Below, piece after piece: positions 48,284-57,315 of a stretch of DNA of 64,000 nt. Origin of the DNA: Sphingobacteriales bacterium (GTDB taxonomy: Bacteria; Bacteroidota; Bacteroidia; Chitinophagales; UBA2359). Position 1 is the first letter of the stretch. Each line of letters starts with the position of its first letter. The stretch covers positions 67,686 to 131,685 of the forward strand of contig JADJTE010000010.1 in NCBI GenBank assembly GCA_016711295.1. Reading direction: 5' to 3'. The position numbers and the translations under genes are program-made. Below the pieces are notes generated by a model. It was not told the DNA's origin. It made no database searches and saw nothing but the letters and a program-made list of their open reading frames with translations.

Positions 48284-50026
48284 ATGTATAGAACCCATCA
48301 TTGCGGCGAATTGCGCCTAAGCGATATTGGCAAACTAAGCACCCTTAGCGGTTGGGTACAAAGAACCCGACAACTCGGAGGCATGACCTTCGTAGATATA
48401 CGCGACCGATACGGCATTACACAAGCCGTTTTTAACATGAATACCGATGCTGCCCTATGCGAACAAGCCAACAAATTAGGACGCGAATTTGTGATACAAA
48501 TTACGGGAACGGTACAAGAACGCAGCAGCAAAAACACCAAGATTGCGACCGGCGACATCGAGCTTATTAGCACCCAACTCGTGGTACTCAATGCCTCGAA
48601 AGTGCCGCCCTTTACTATCGAAGAAGACACCGACGGCGGAGACGATATACGTATGCGTTACCGATACTTAGACCTGCGCCGCCCACCCGTGCAGCGCAAT
48701 ATAATTATGCGACACCAAATGGCACAGGAAGCCCGTCATTATTTGTGCCAACAACAATTTCTCGAAATAGAAACGCCTTTCCTCATCAAAAGCACCCCCG
48801 AAGGCGCTCGCGACTTTGTAGTGCCCTCGCGTATGAACGTAGGGCAATTTTATGCCCTGCCCCAATCGCCTCAAACTTTCAAACAACTACTGATGGTGTC
48901 GGGCTACGACCGCTATTTCCAAATCGTGCGCTGCTTCCGAGACGAAGACCTACGTGCCGACCGCCAGCCCGAATTTACACAAATAGACTGCGAAATGGCT
49001 TTTGTAGAGCGCGAAGACGTATTGCAAACCTTCGAGGGCTTGCTCAAACACATTTTTCAATACGTCAAGCACTACGACTTGGGCGATGTGACCCGAATGA
49101 GTTATAACGACGCGATGCGATTATATGGAAACGATAAGCCCGATATTAGATTCGCTATGACCTTTGTCGAGCTAAACGACCATGCCAAAGGAAATGGATT
49201 TAAAGTATTTGATGAGGCAGAATTGATAGTAGGCATTTGCGCCAAAGGGTGTGCCGATTATACGCGAAAACAAATAGACGAACTGACACTTTGGATGCAA
49301 CGCCCTCAAATAGGCGCGAAAGGCTTGGTATATGTGCGGTATAATACAGATGGAACACTCAAATCGTCGGTGGACAAATTTTATAACTCCGATGATTTGG
49401 CGGCTTGGGCAAAGGCAATGAATGCCGAACCCGGCGATTTGCTCCTCGTAGTATCGGGCGATGCTGCCAAAGCCCGCAAACAACTGAGCGAGCTGCGCTT
49501 AGAAATGGGCAGCCGATTGGGATTGCGCCGCTCCGACGAATTCCGCGCCTTGTGGGTACTCGATTTTCCGCTCTTGGAATGGGACGACGATGACCAACGC
49601 TGGAATGCCTGTCACCACCCTTTCACGCGACCCAAAGCCACTGCCGAAGGTTGGGAAAAAACACCTCCCAGCGACCTGAAAGCAGAAGCCTACGACTTGG
49701 TGCTGAACGGAAGCGAAATTGCAGGCGGCTCTATACGCATACACGAGCGACCACTACAAGAAAAAATGTTTGACCTATTAGGACTGACCAAAGAAGAAGC
49801 CGAACATAAATTCGGATTTTTGCTCGGCGCATTTGAATACGGCGCACCGCCACATGGCGGCATAGCCTTTGGGTTCGACCGCCTTTGCTCTATTTTAGGC
49901 GGAGCCGATTCTATTCGCGATTTTATCGCTTTTCCGAAAAATAACAGCGGGCGCGATACGATGATAGATGCACCCGCGCCCATCGAAGAAAAACAGTATA
50001 AAGAATTGGGCATCAAGGCGAACTAA
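48284..50026 (+). CDS. aspS: Aspartate-tRNA ligase
   Basis: Charges tRNA-Asp (possibly also tRNA-Asn). N-terminal OB-fold anticodon-binding domain (LSTLSGWVQRTRQLGGMTFV), class II motif 2 (FQIVRCFRDEDLRADRQPEF), bacterial insertion (GAD) domain at residues about 290-420, and motif 3 (GGIAFGFDRLCSILGG). The 580-residue length is typical and the frame is intact. It has its own promoter and is followed by a hairpin at 50053-50083. Confidence 0.97.
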   Translation: MYRTHHCGELRLSDIGKLSTLSGWVQRTRQLGGMTFVDIRDRYGITQAVFNMNTDAALCEQANKLGREFVIQITGTVQERSSKNTKIATGDIELISTQLVVLNASKVPPFTIEEDTDGGDDIRMRYRYLDLRRPPVQRNIIMRHQMAQEARHYLCQQQFLEIETPFLIKSTPEGARDFVVPSRMNVGQFYALPQSPQTFKQLLMVSGYDRYFQIVRCFRDEDLRADRQPEFTQIDCEMAFVEREDVLQTFEGLLKHIFQYVKHYDLGDVTRMSYNDAMRLYGNDKPDIRFAMTFVELNDHAKGNGFKVFDEAELIVGICAKGCADYTRKQIDELTLWMQRPQIGAKGLVYVRYNTDGTLKSSVDKFYNSDDLAAWAKAMNAEPGDLLLVVSGDAAKARKQLSELRLEMGSRLGLRRSDEFRALWVLDFPLLEWDDDDQRWNACHHPFTRPKATAEGWEKTPPSDLKAEAYDLVLNGSEIAGGSIRIHERPLQEKMFDLLGLTKEEAEHKFGFLLGAFEYGAPPHGGIAFGFDRLCSILGGADSIRDFIAFPKNNSGRDTMIDAPAPIEEKQYKELGIKAN

Positions 50027-50052
50027 ACTCTTTGAGTGCCTAAGCAGGTGCG

Positions 50053-50083
50053 CGATATAGCCCTATCAAAAAGGGCTATATCG
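50053..50083 (+). terminator. Hairpin terminator after aspS
   Basis: A 12-base perfect stem CGATATAGCCCT / AGGGCTATATCG with a seven-base loop lies 27 bases after the aspS stop. It has no long T-run. Confidence 0.65.
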
Positions 50084-50180
50084 TCCTTATGACCGCTGTA
50101 TGACAAACACAAGAGGTGCTTTTTTGCAAAGAATAACATAAATATATTTCGTTTAAACTTTAATTATTCTCATTCTATAA

Positions 50181-51224
50181 TTGACCACCTTTCGGATAGC
50201 CCATTTACCCATTGGGCAACAATACCCGCCCTTTGTCATTGCCGAAATGTCGGGCAATCACAACCAATCGCTCGACCGCGCTTTGGCAATTGTAGATGCC
50301 GCCGCCGCCGCAGGTGCGCATGCCCTCAAACTACAAACCTATACCGCCGATACAATTACGATGAAAGGCGTGCATCGAATAGAAGACCCCAACTCGCTTT
50401 GGTACGGCAAAGAATTGCACGATTTATACCGATTAGCCTATACGCCTTGGGAATGGCACGCCCCCATATTTGAACGTGCCCGACAACACGGCATGGTCGC
50501 ATTCAGCACTCCATTTGACGAAACCGCCGTCGATTTTTTAGAAACCCTCGATGTGCCCGCCTACAAAATAGCCTCGTTCGAAAATACACATCTGCCCTTG
50601 CTACGGCGCGTAGCGCAAACGGGCAAACCCGTCATCGTTTCGACGGGCGTTGCTACCCTTGCCGATATTGCCGAAGCCGTAGACGTTTTGCGCCAAAATG
50701 GTTGCCCACATATCGCGCTACTCAAATGCACCAGCACTTATCCCGCATCGCCCGAAAATTCTAATATAAAAACGATACCCTATTTATCAGATATACATCA
50801 ATGCGTAGCGGGTATATCCGACCATACGATGGGCATCGGCGTATCCATAGCAGCGGTTGCGCTGGGGGCGCGTATCATCGAAAAACATTTTTGCCTGAGC
50901 CGTGCCGAAGGCGGTGTAGATAGTGCTTTTTCGCTCGAACCGCACGAGTTAAAAGACCTAATTAACGAAACAGAACGAGCTTTCTGGTCGCTTGGCACCG
51001 TACAAATGGGCATACAGCCCGCCGAACAAGCCAGTTTAGCTTACAAACGCTCTATTTTTGTAGCACAAGACATTGCCGAAGGCGAATTGTTAAGCCCTCA
51101 AAATTTACAAATCATACGCCCCGCCGATGGGCTTGCACCGCGTTATTGGGATTTGGTATTGGGCAAACCCGCCCGAAAAAACCTCCAACGTGGAATGCCT
51201 CTGCGTTGGGACGATTTACTATAA
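50181..51224 (+). CDS. pseI: Pseudaminic/sialic acid synthase (PseI/NeuB family)
   Basis: Condenses phosphoenolpyruvate with a six-carbon amino sugar to make a nonulosonic acid. Motifs: PPFVIAEMSGNHNQSLDRAL, AHALKLQTYTADTITM, LKCTSTYPAS, ISDHTMGIGVSIAAVALGA, IIEKHFCLSRAEGGVDSAFS. The C-terminal SAF domain is KRSIFVAQDIAEGELLSPQN. The MSGNHN form is closer to PseI than NeuB. The start appears to be TTG at 50181 (MTTFRIAHLPIG), since the first in-frame ATG falls inside the conserved EMSGNHN motif. 347 residues, intact. No other nonulosonate genes are adjacent. Confidence 0.87.
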   Translation: MTTFRIAHLPIGQQYPPFVIAEMSGNHNQSLDRALAIVDAAAAAGAHALKLQTYTADTITMKGVHRIEDPNSLWYGKELHDLYRLAYTPWEWHAPIFERARQHGMVAFSTPFDETAVDFLETLDVPAYKIASFENTHLPLLRRVAQTGKPVIVSTGVATLADIAEAVDVLRQNGCPHIALLKCTSTYPASPENSNIKTIPYLSDIHQCVAGISDHTMGIGVSIAAVALGARIIEKHFCLSRAEGGVDSAFSLEPHELKDLINETERAFWSLGTVQMGIQPAEQASLAYKRSIFVAQDIAEGELLSPQNLQIIRPADGLAPRYWDLVLGKPARKNLQRGMPLRWDDLL

Positions 51225-51231
51225 ATATTCG

Positions 51232-52173
51232 ATGAACTTGCTATTTCCTAACAAACTGGCGCAGCAGCCACCTTTAACCCAACTTTTATGGCTGACCTTT
51301 TTGGCGGTTGGTAGCTACTGTATAGTGAGTTCAGTGGCAATTTTATCCTTATTGATATCGGGCGAACAACTCGAACAATTAGCAAATACCGATTTTTCGC
51401 AATTGAGTGGCGGTGGCTTGTTTCGGTACAAAATACTACAAATACTCTCGACTATCGCCTTGTTTGTCTTGCCCGCTTGGTTGTTTGCCCGCCTACAAAC
51501 ACCCAATCTGCATTACCTCAACCTGCATTATCCCATAGACCCCATCCCGACCACTTGGACGATAATTATCGTACTCTTGTCATTTCCGCTCATTGCTTGG
51601 CTATCACTTATCAACGAGAGCATTGCATTGCCCACCGCCTTGCACGGTCTCGAAACGTGGATGCGCGGCATGGAAAACGAAGCCAAAGAGATGACCGTCG
51701 CCTTTTTGCGCATGGATTCGATAGTTGCCCTACTACTCAATTTGTTCATGGTAGCCGTATTGCCCGCTTTGGGCGAAGAAATGTTGTTTCGCGGCTGCAT
51801 ACAACGCATATTTTATCGAATATTTAAAAGCCCGCATTTAGCCATTTGGGTTGCTGCTGCTTTATTTAGTTTTATCCATTTTCAATTTTACGGATTTTTG
51901 CCCCGTATGATTATCGGGGCTTTATTGGGATATCTATACTATTTTAGCGGTAACTTGTGGTATCCTATCCTTGGGCATTTCCTGAACAACGGCATACAAG
52001 TTGTAGCCGTTTATATGATGCCCGAACAATTAGAGAATGTCGAAACAGCGGGAATAGAACATATCCCTTTTTATCTGCCACTGATTGCGATATACCTATT
52101 ATATCGCATGTTTGGTTACTTTCGTCAATCTGTTGACCCATTACCTCTTGCCAATGCACGAAAATTGGATTAA
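51232..52173 (+). CDS. CPBP-family intramembrane protease
   Basis: Membrane metalloprotease of the CAAX-protease/bacteriocin-processing (Abi) family. The start at 51232 (MNLLFPNKLAQQPPLTQLLW), eight bases after the pseI stop, replaces a longer frame overlapping pseI. Motif 1 ALGEEMLFRGCIQR (Glu-Glu-x-x-x-Arg), motif 2 AALFSFIHFQFYGFLPRM with His, motif 3 ILGHFLNNGIQ. About seven membrane helices. 314 residues, intact. It overlaps the next small gene by 20 bases. Substrate unknown. Confidence 0.9.
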   Translation: MNLLFPNKLAQQPPLTQLLWLTFLAVGSYCIVSSVAILSLLISGEQLEQLANTDFSQLSGGGLFRYKILQILSTIALFVLPAWLFARLQTPNLHYLNLHYPIDPIPTTWTIIIVLLSFPLIAWLSLINESIALPTALHGLETWMRGMENEAKEMTVAFLRMDSIVALLLNLFMVAVLPALGEEMLFRGCIQRIFYRIFKSPHLAIWVAAALFSFIHFQFYGFLPRMIIGALLGYLYYFSGNLWYPILGHFLNNGIQVVAVYMMPEQLENVETAGIEHIPFYLPLIAIYLLYRMFGYFRQSVDPLPLANARKLD

Positions 52174-52354
52174 TATAAAAGGATTTATACACGCCTACCA
52201 AGCCGAAATAGCACAAGCCGTGTTGAATGAACACGATATTATGGCTATTTTGGTCAATAAACAAGATAGTGCTTATACGCATATAGGCTTAATAGAACTA
52301 TACGTCCATCGCGATAATGCCCTGAGAGCCGCCCATATTCTGCGCGAATGGTAG
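52154..52354 (+). CDS. DUF2007-type small protein
   Basis: 66-residue protein starting MHENWINIKGFIHAYQAEIA. It matches the DUF2007 pattern (Y-E-A-IAQAVLNEHDI ... GLIELYVHRDNALRAAHIL), a small ferredoxin-like domain of unknown function. Translational coupling is likely, since it overlaps the end of the CPBP gene. Confidence 0.75.
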   Translation: MHENWINIKGFIHAYQAEIAQAVLNEHDIMAILVNKQDSAYTHIGLIELYVHRDNALRAAHILREW

Positions 52355-52458
52355 CCTCTTGCACTTGCTACGCCCAATTGACAGCATTATGCGGGCATGG
52401 TGCTACCTACGAAAAAAACCTAATTTCCACCTTCTAAGGAGCAAAAAGAATTTTCATT

Positions 52459-53295
52459 TTGAAAACACTGATTACACGCGCCCTCACAGGGATAATTTTT
52501 GTGGCACTAATGGTAGCGGGTATCTACTTGCATCTTTATACCTTAGCCATTCTATTCGCACTCATTTGCGCCTTATCTGTTCATGAGTATATTGGCTTGG
52601 TAGCGGCTTTTGATATAGAAAAACGCCCCGAAACTACTGCCAGCATGACGTTATTGCTCCTATTAGCAATGATATTATATGGTATTGTTGCTGCCATAGG
52701 TTTGCAGTGGCTACCTGCCGCTTATTGGGTATTGTTGTTGCCTTTATTGCTGCTTGTTTTTTTGAAAGAATTATATAATGCCCAATCGAAACAACCTTTC
52801 GTGCGGGCAGCATTACATATAGCAGGTTTGGTCTATCTCGTGCTTCCCTTGGGCATGACGGTATGGCTCGCCAACCCCGACGGCAGATTTGCACCCGACC
52901 GAATTATGGGCATCTTGATATTGGTTTGGGCAAACGATACTTTTGCCTATTTGACCGGTTTTGCCTTGGGGCGCAGACCTTTATTTACGCGCATATCGCC
53001 CAAAAAAACATGGGAAGGCAGTATAGGCGGTGCAATAGGAACTTTATCATTAGCCCACGTGTTACCTATGATATTAGGCGAATGGGATTTGACGGCTTGG
53101 CTTGGCATTGCTGTACTATCTATATTTTTCGGTACTTGGGGCGATTTGGTCGAGTCGATGCTCAAACGCAATACGCAGATAAAAGACAGCGGCAGCCTAT
53201 TGCCCGGACATGGCGGTATATTAGACCGCTTTGATGCCTACTATTTTGTCGTTCCGTTTGTTGCAGCATGGATATACTTGTACCATGCCAATTAA
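52459..53295 (+). CDS. cdsA: Phosphatidate cytidylyltransferase
   Basis: Makes CDP-diacylglycerol from phosphatidate and CTP. The C-terminal signature GTWGDLVESMLKRNTQIKDS and LLPGHGGILDRFDAYYF is complete. Eight or so hydrophobic helices precede it. It starts TTG-like or MKTLITRALTGIIFVALM at 52459. 278 residues, intact. psd follows after 64 bases. Confidence 0.94.
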   Translation: MKTLITRALTGIIFVALMVAGIYLHLYTLAILFALICALSVHEYIGLVAAFDIEKRPETTASMTLLLLLAMILYGIVAAIGLQWLPAAYWVLLLPLLLLVFLKELYNAQSKQPFVRAALHIAGLVYLVLPLGMTVWLANPDGRFAPDRIMGILILVWANDTFAYLTGFALGRRPLFTRISPKKTWEGSIGGAIGTLSLAHVLPMILGEWDLTAWLGIAVLSIFFGTWGDLVESMLKRNTQIKDSGSLLPGHGGILDRFDAYYFVVPFVAAWIYLYHAN

Positions 53296-53359
53296 GTGCA
53301 AACGAATCGACATACGATAACTCAACACCTCATATACACACTTAATAAAGACTTATCAC

Positions 53360-54046
53360 ATGAAACGAGTTTATATCCACCGCGAAGGGCATCGCTTTTT
53401 GCTCAAAACGCTTTTGGTGCTATTTGCACTCAACTTTGCCTTGCATATAGCTCCCTTGCCCGATTGGGTAACGATATGGTCAGCGGCATTGTCATTGTTG
53501 GTTTTTGGCTTCGTCGTTTATTTTTTTCGTTTTACGAAAGTAAGCCTCGAACATATACAAGATAATACCATTATTGCCCCCGCCGATGGCAGAATAGTAG
53601 CGATAGAAGAGGTATTAGAAAGCGAATATTTCCAAGACCGCCGCCTGCAAGTATCTATTTTTATGTCGCCCGCCAACGTACATGTAAACCGCAACCCCGT
53701 TAGCGGTACGGTTAAATATACGCACTACCATCCGGGCAATTACTTAGTGGCTTGGCACCCCAAATCCTCTACCCTCAACGAGCGTTTTACGAGCGTTATT
53801 GAGAGTGCTGATTCCGAAACTGAAATTTTGATTCGGCAAATAGCAGGTAAAGTAGCCCGAAAAATATCGAACTACTTAGACGAGGGCGAGCAAGTAAAAC
53901 GAGGCAGCGAAATGGGATTTATCAAATTCGGGTCGCGAGTCGATTTGTTCCTGCCCCTAAATGCCAAAATAAAAGTGCAGTTAAAAGAAAAAGTCAAGGG
54001 CGGTATCACTATTTTAGCCGAGCTACCCGAGTACCTGCCCTCTTAG
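53360..54046 (+). CDS. psd: Phosphatidylserine decarboxylase (type II-like, short)
   Basis: Makes phosphatidylethanolamine. Two N-terminal helices (LLKTLLVLFALNFALHIA; VTIWSAALSLLVFGFVVYFF), then APADGRIVAIEEV and IFMSPANVHVNRNPVSGTVK. Self-cleavage at the GS in IKFGSRVDLFLP generates the pyruvoyl group. 228 residues is normal for the short archaeal/Bacteroidota form, and the frame is intact. Confidence 0.94.
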   Translation: MKRVYIHREGHRFLLKTLLVLFALNFALHIAPLPDWVTIWSAALSLLVFGFVVYFFRFTKVSLEHIQDNTIIAPADGRIVAIEEVLESEYFQDRRLQVSIFMSPANVHVNRNPVSGTVKYTHYHPGNYLVAWHPKSSTLNERFTSVIESADSETEILIRQIAGKVARKISNYLDEGEQVKRGSEMGFIKFGSRVDLFLPLNAKIKVQLKEKVKGGITILAELPEYLPS

Positions 54047-54270
54047 ACGCTAAGATATTGCATCAAAAAGTGAGGATAGAAAAGTGTTTGAGCTATCGAA
54101 CTCAACGCTGAAACAATCTATATACTTGCTGCAATTTGAGCTATGGCGCAAATTGCTCTTTTAAGCCCTTGCAAGGAATTGACATTTTGGGGTGTTGATA
54201 AAATTAGGCAAGGTTTTTGCAGTAAAAAGGTAAATCTAAAAACAAACAATTTTATCCTACCTTTTTCTAT

Positions 54271-55308
54271 ATGAAACAACGTCTATTTATTGCAATGATA
54301 ACCCTTCTATCGTGGGGGGGGCTACAAGCACAACCTGTGTTGAGCGGCACTACTACTATGCCCTTGGGCGAGCAAGTGGGAATCATACGAGTAGCTGCTA
54401 CAAGTATTGATAACCAAGGCGCAGCGGGCAGCAATATCACGTGGGACTTTTCGGACATGCAGGCTATTGGCTCGCAAACTGCCTCCTTTCTCGCGCCCGA
54501 TGCTACGCCTTTTGCAGGCAATTTTGGCAATGCCAACGTAGCCGTATCTTATCAAAGTGGTTTGCAGATGGGCTCGGCTATGGTGAGCTACGAATTTTTT
54601 AGTAGCTTGGCGAGTGGCTTAATTCGCAATGGCTTGGCTACTGCGCAAAATGTGCAAGTGAGTTATAGCGACCCTCAAAATACACTGACCTTTCCGTTTA
54701 CCTACGGTACTACGCAAACCGACAATTTTGCCGCTACCTTTGCAACAGCAGGGCAGAGCGTAGAAGAAAGCGGCACTATTAGCGTTACGGGCGATGCTTA
54801 TGGCAATTTGCTATTGCCCAATGCGTCTATCAATGGCGTGTTGCGGGTGCGTATTTTGCAGGAATATACCGATGTAGTCAATGGCATAGAATTGGAATTT
54901 TCGGTCGAAACATACGCTTGGTTTCACCCTGAATTAGCTTATCCTCTCCTGACCATTTCGACCGAAAACGTAGTGGGTTCGCCCACTTCGGTGCGCAATG
55001 TTCATTATGCGCAATTTGTGCCCAGCACGAGCATTGGCGATATTTACCCCAATTTTAGCTTTGTCTCCGCGCCTAACCCCGCCACAGACCAAAGCAATAT
55101 CCGATTTTATATGCCACAAAACGCACCGATACAGATAGCCGTCTATAATGCCATAGGGCAAAAAGTAACACAATTGTTAGACGAAACCCTTAATATCGGC
55201 AATCACGAACTGCCTCTTTCGGTGGCTGACTACCCAACGGGTATTTATTTCGTGCAATTGAGCCTAAACGGTTTGACCGAAACCCGCCGATTGGTGGTAG
55301 CGCGTTAA
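54271..55308 (+). CDS. Secreted protein with type IX secretion C-terminal sorting domain
   Basis: 345 residues. Signal peptide (LFIAMITLLSWGGLQAQ), a central domain rich in Ser, Thr, Gly and Asn without recognisable catalytic motif (GNFGNANVAVSYQSGLQMGS; FATAGQSVEESGTISVTGDA), and a C-terminal sorting domain of about 75 residues: APNPATDQSNIRFYMPQNAP, IAVYNAIGQKVTQLLDETLN, and GIYFVQLSLNGLTETRRLVV. Exported and possibly surface-attached. Frame intact. The prophage begins shortly downstream. Confidence 0.88.
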   Translation: MKQRLFIAMITLLSWGGLQAQPVLSGTTTMPLGEQVGIIRVAATSIDNQGAAGSNITWDFSDMQAIGSQTASFLAPDATPFAGNFGNANVAVSYQSGLQMGSAMVSYEFFSSLASGLIRNGLATAQNVQVSYSDPQNTLTFPFTYGTTQTDNFAATFATAGQSVEESGTISVTGDAYGNLLLPNASINGVLRVRILQEYTDVVNGIELEFSVETYAWFHPELAYPLLTISTENVVGSPTSVRNVHYAQFVPSTSIGDIYPNFSFVSAPNPATDQSNIRFYMPQNAPIQIAVYNAIGQKVTQLLDETLNIGNHELPLSVADYPTGIYFVQLSLNGLTETRRLVVAR

Positions 55309-55430
55309 AAAGACGCTAATCGAAGCTGTTTTTGTGCCAAAGACGGGTGTATTGAGGCATTGTTTCTTCATGCCGAGGTTATTATCGGGCTAAGAGGGGG
55401 AAAACGAAAAGTACCAAAGAGAAAAAAGAA

Positions 55431-55473
55431 AAAAACGCCGAAACCGTTACGCAATAAGGGTTTCGGCGTTTTT
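55431..55473 (+). terminator. Hairpin terminator between the repeats
   Basis: AAAAACGCCGAAACC pairs with GGTTTCGGCGTTTTT across a 13-base loop. The flanking A and T runs allow termination from both sides. It lies 120 bases after the secreted-protein stop. Confidence 0.85.
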
Positions 55474-55659
55474 GTTTTTAAAAACGAAAAGTACCATAAC
55501 GGACTTTAGCGGACTTTTTGCGGCATTTTTACTGCCTTTTATAAAAACTTTAAAACTTTAAAAACAACGGAAAACCTTACACCACAAGCATTACAGACAA
55601 AAACAACTAAAAAAAACAGAAAACTCTAAAACACTAAAAAACAGCCAAAACATGCAATT

Positions 55660-55730
55660 AGGTTACCACTTTTTGCAGTTAGGTTAGCACTTTTAGGTTA
55701 GCACTTTTAGGTTAGCACTTTTAGGTTAGC
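55660..55730. repeat. 14-base tandem repeats at the prophage left end
   Basis: AGGTTACCACTTTT (55660-55673), then AGGTTAGCACTTTT three times without spacing (55681-55722), then a partial AGGTTAGC (55723-55730). They occupy the position of MuA-binding sites in phage Mu, between the terminus and the repressor gene, and may be transposase or repressor sites. Confidence 0.85.
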
Positions 55731-55776
55731 TGACTGCCTATGGCTTGACATTTTGTAAAAAAAATGTGCATCAGCA

Positions 55777-56210
55777 CTATTTTTTATATAGTGCAATAAT
55801 TTCGCGGAGACTTGATATATGCGCGTCTTTATCTGCTACCTTGTCTTTTAAGGCTTGTATTTCTTGTTCGAGTAACGCCACCTTGTGTGATAGGTCTTTT
55901 TCGGTAGTATTAGTATTGACCTGCTGCTGCACATGATACCCATTAGCCACAATGTTGCCAATTCTCCCTGAATTATTGGCACTCGAAATATCAGAACCAG
56001 AATCTATGATTATTGGTGAGCGTATAAGTTCATCCACACTAATACCGAAAAATCGGCAATTTTAATTAGTCTGTCAAGGCTTGGCTCTGATTTGCCACGT
56101 TCATAGTCACTCATTGTTGTGCGGGTCACATCAAAGGTGGTTGCTAAATCGCTTTGCTTGCACTTGGTGCTAATTCTTAGATTTTTAATATTGTACGAAA
56201 AAAATGACAT
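55777..56210 (-). CDS. XRE-family prophage repressor, one frame break
   Basis: Predicted lytic repressor. Helix-turn-helix: NLRISTKCKQSDLATTFDVT, RTTMSDYERGKSEPSLDRL. A shift near 56037 joins this to VDELIRSPIIIDSGS and a C-terminal coiled coil (LSHKVALLEQEIQALKDKVA, KDAHISSLREIIALYKK) suited to oligomerisation. About 144 residues. Transcribed leftward, away from the early genes, as in Mu. Confidence 0.85.
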
Positions 56211-56408
56211 AATCGATTGAATATTAAGAGTTTATCCTATTTTTATGAATTAAAAAAATAAAATTGTGTTTTTTTTCCAAAAAAAAATTGGAAAAAACTT
56301 ACACAAGTGGATTTTTTCGGCGTATCTTTGCAACGTAAAAAGTCGGTAAAGGTAACGCAATAGCAAAGCACATGCCGCACAAGTAAAATTTTAAAGCCCT
56401 AAATTGAC
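56211..56408. promoter_or_regulatory. Prophage early control region
   Basis: A dyad of T-runs and A-runs with CCAA...TTGG at 56270-56297 lies just upstream of TATCTTTG (56323-56330), a -7 box for rightward early transcription. The dyad may be a repressor operator. On the other strand I could not identify a repressor promoter. Confidence 0.5.
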
Positions 56409-56682
56409 ATGAATCCACAAGACATTAAAGCGAGGTTAGGCTACGGCGACATGAAAAAGATAGCCAGGCTCGGGCGTACAACGCCAAACAGTGCGGCTGG
56501 TGCTCAAAGGCGAGTACGGCGAAACGCTACCCTGCTACCTCAAAGTGCTGCGTGCTGCCCTCGTCGTAGCGGCAGCACGCGAAGCCGAACTAAGCCGCTT
56601 GGCACAAATGGCGCACGACATAAACGCCCATGCCCTACAACGACAACAACAACAACAACAACAACAAGGGGCGCATATATAA
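56409..56682 (+). CDS. Small early DNA-binding-like protein with polyglutamine tail, one frame break
   Basis: Begins MNPQDIKARLGYGDMKKIAR, and after a shift near 56480 continues RLVLKGEYGETLPCYLKVLR, AALVVAAAREAELSRLAQMA, and ends with eight glutamines from a (CAA)n tract plus GAHI. The first 30 residues have helix-turn-helix character (GDMKKIA...TPNSVRLVLKG). Its place matches Mu ner, but no sequence identity to Ner is claimed. About 91 residues. Confidence 0.6.
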
Positions 56683-56809
56683 GGAGGGGTCGGCGGCGGG
56701 GCTGTTCTAATTTTCGGGCAAAGGTATGTTTTTTGCTTCCTTTTTTGTTGCATTTGCGTTGCATTTTTAAATCCTCAATCCAGTTTCACATTTTTTACCA
56801 CCTACCAGT

Positions 56810-57157
56810 ATGAACAAAATCACATTTTACCAATTGCCAAACGGCACCCCTCCTCCCGACCTCGTTAGCAGTTGGCTTCAAGCCGACAATATAGCAGCAA
56901 ACCGCTTGTCGTTGGTGCATGTATTGGCGCAAAAGATAGAACATATAGCCAAACGCATTGCTTGTTATGAGGTGGGCAACCTGCCCCAAATGGCAGAGCT
57001 GGTGCGCTTGTTAAACGATACCAAATTGTTGGTGTCGTCATACTCGCCCTATTGCAATATGAACAACGAAGACCTAAGTGTAGAAATGGGAACGATGCTT
57101 TCGGTTTGTGCCCTAACTAACTACACCCAAACGTTTGTGGGCGATATGGATTTTTAG
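56810..57157 (+). CDS. Hypothetical prophage early protein
   Basis: 115 residues starting MNKITFYQLPNGTPPPDLVS. Predicted mostly helical (SLVHVLAQKIEHIAKRIACY). No family recognised. A second frame continues 57158-57287 (LDLILAIVPTVGGDFTEKDA), which may be the real C-terminus if a base is missing near 57150. Confidence 0.55.
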   Translation: MNKITFYQLPNGTPPPDLVSSWLQADNIAANRLSLVHVLAQKIEHIAKRIACYEVGNLPQMAELVRLLNDTKLLVSSYSPYCNMNNEDLSVEMGTMLSVCALTNYTQTFVGDMDF

Positions 57158-57315
57158 ACCTCATTCTGGCTATTGTGCCCACCGTAGGCGGCGATTTTAC
57201 AGAAAAAGACGCACATCGCGTTTTTATACCGAATAATGTGCCATGCCATTCTATACCGATGCCGATAGATGGCATATAATACGCCCTAAAACACCACCAC
57301 CCCTATAATAACCCT

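Larger units (their letters stand above)
55309..55776. other. Junction of host DNA and candidate prophage left end
   Basis: Contains a terminator (55431-55473), two direct repeats of AAAACGAAAAGTACCA (55401-55416 and 55481-55496), two CGGACTTT repeats (55500-55507 and 55510-55517) and the 14-base tandem repeats at 55660-55730. No gene is supported. The exact prophage terminus could not be fixed. Confidence 0.55.

Noticed and set aside
55660..55730. Possible CRISPR array from short tandem repeats
   Set aside because: The 14-base repeats abut without spacers and no cas genes are nearby.
56535..56764. Polycysteine or polyvaline proteins on the minus strand
   Set aside because: They arise only from reading the (CAA)n tract in reverse.
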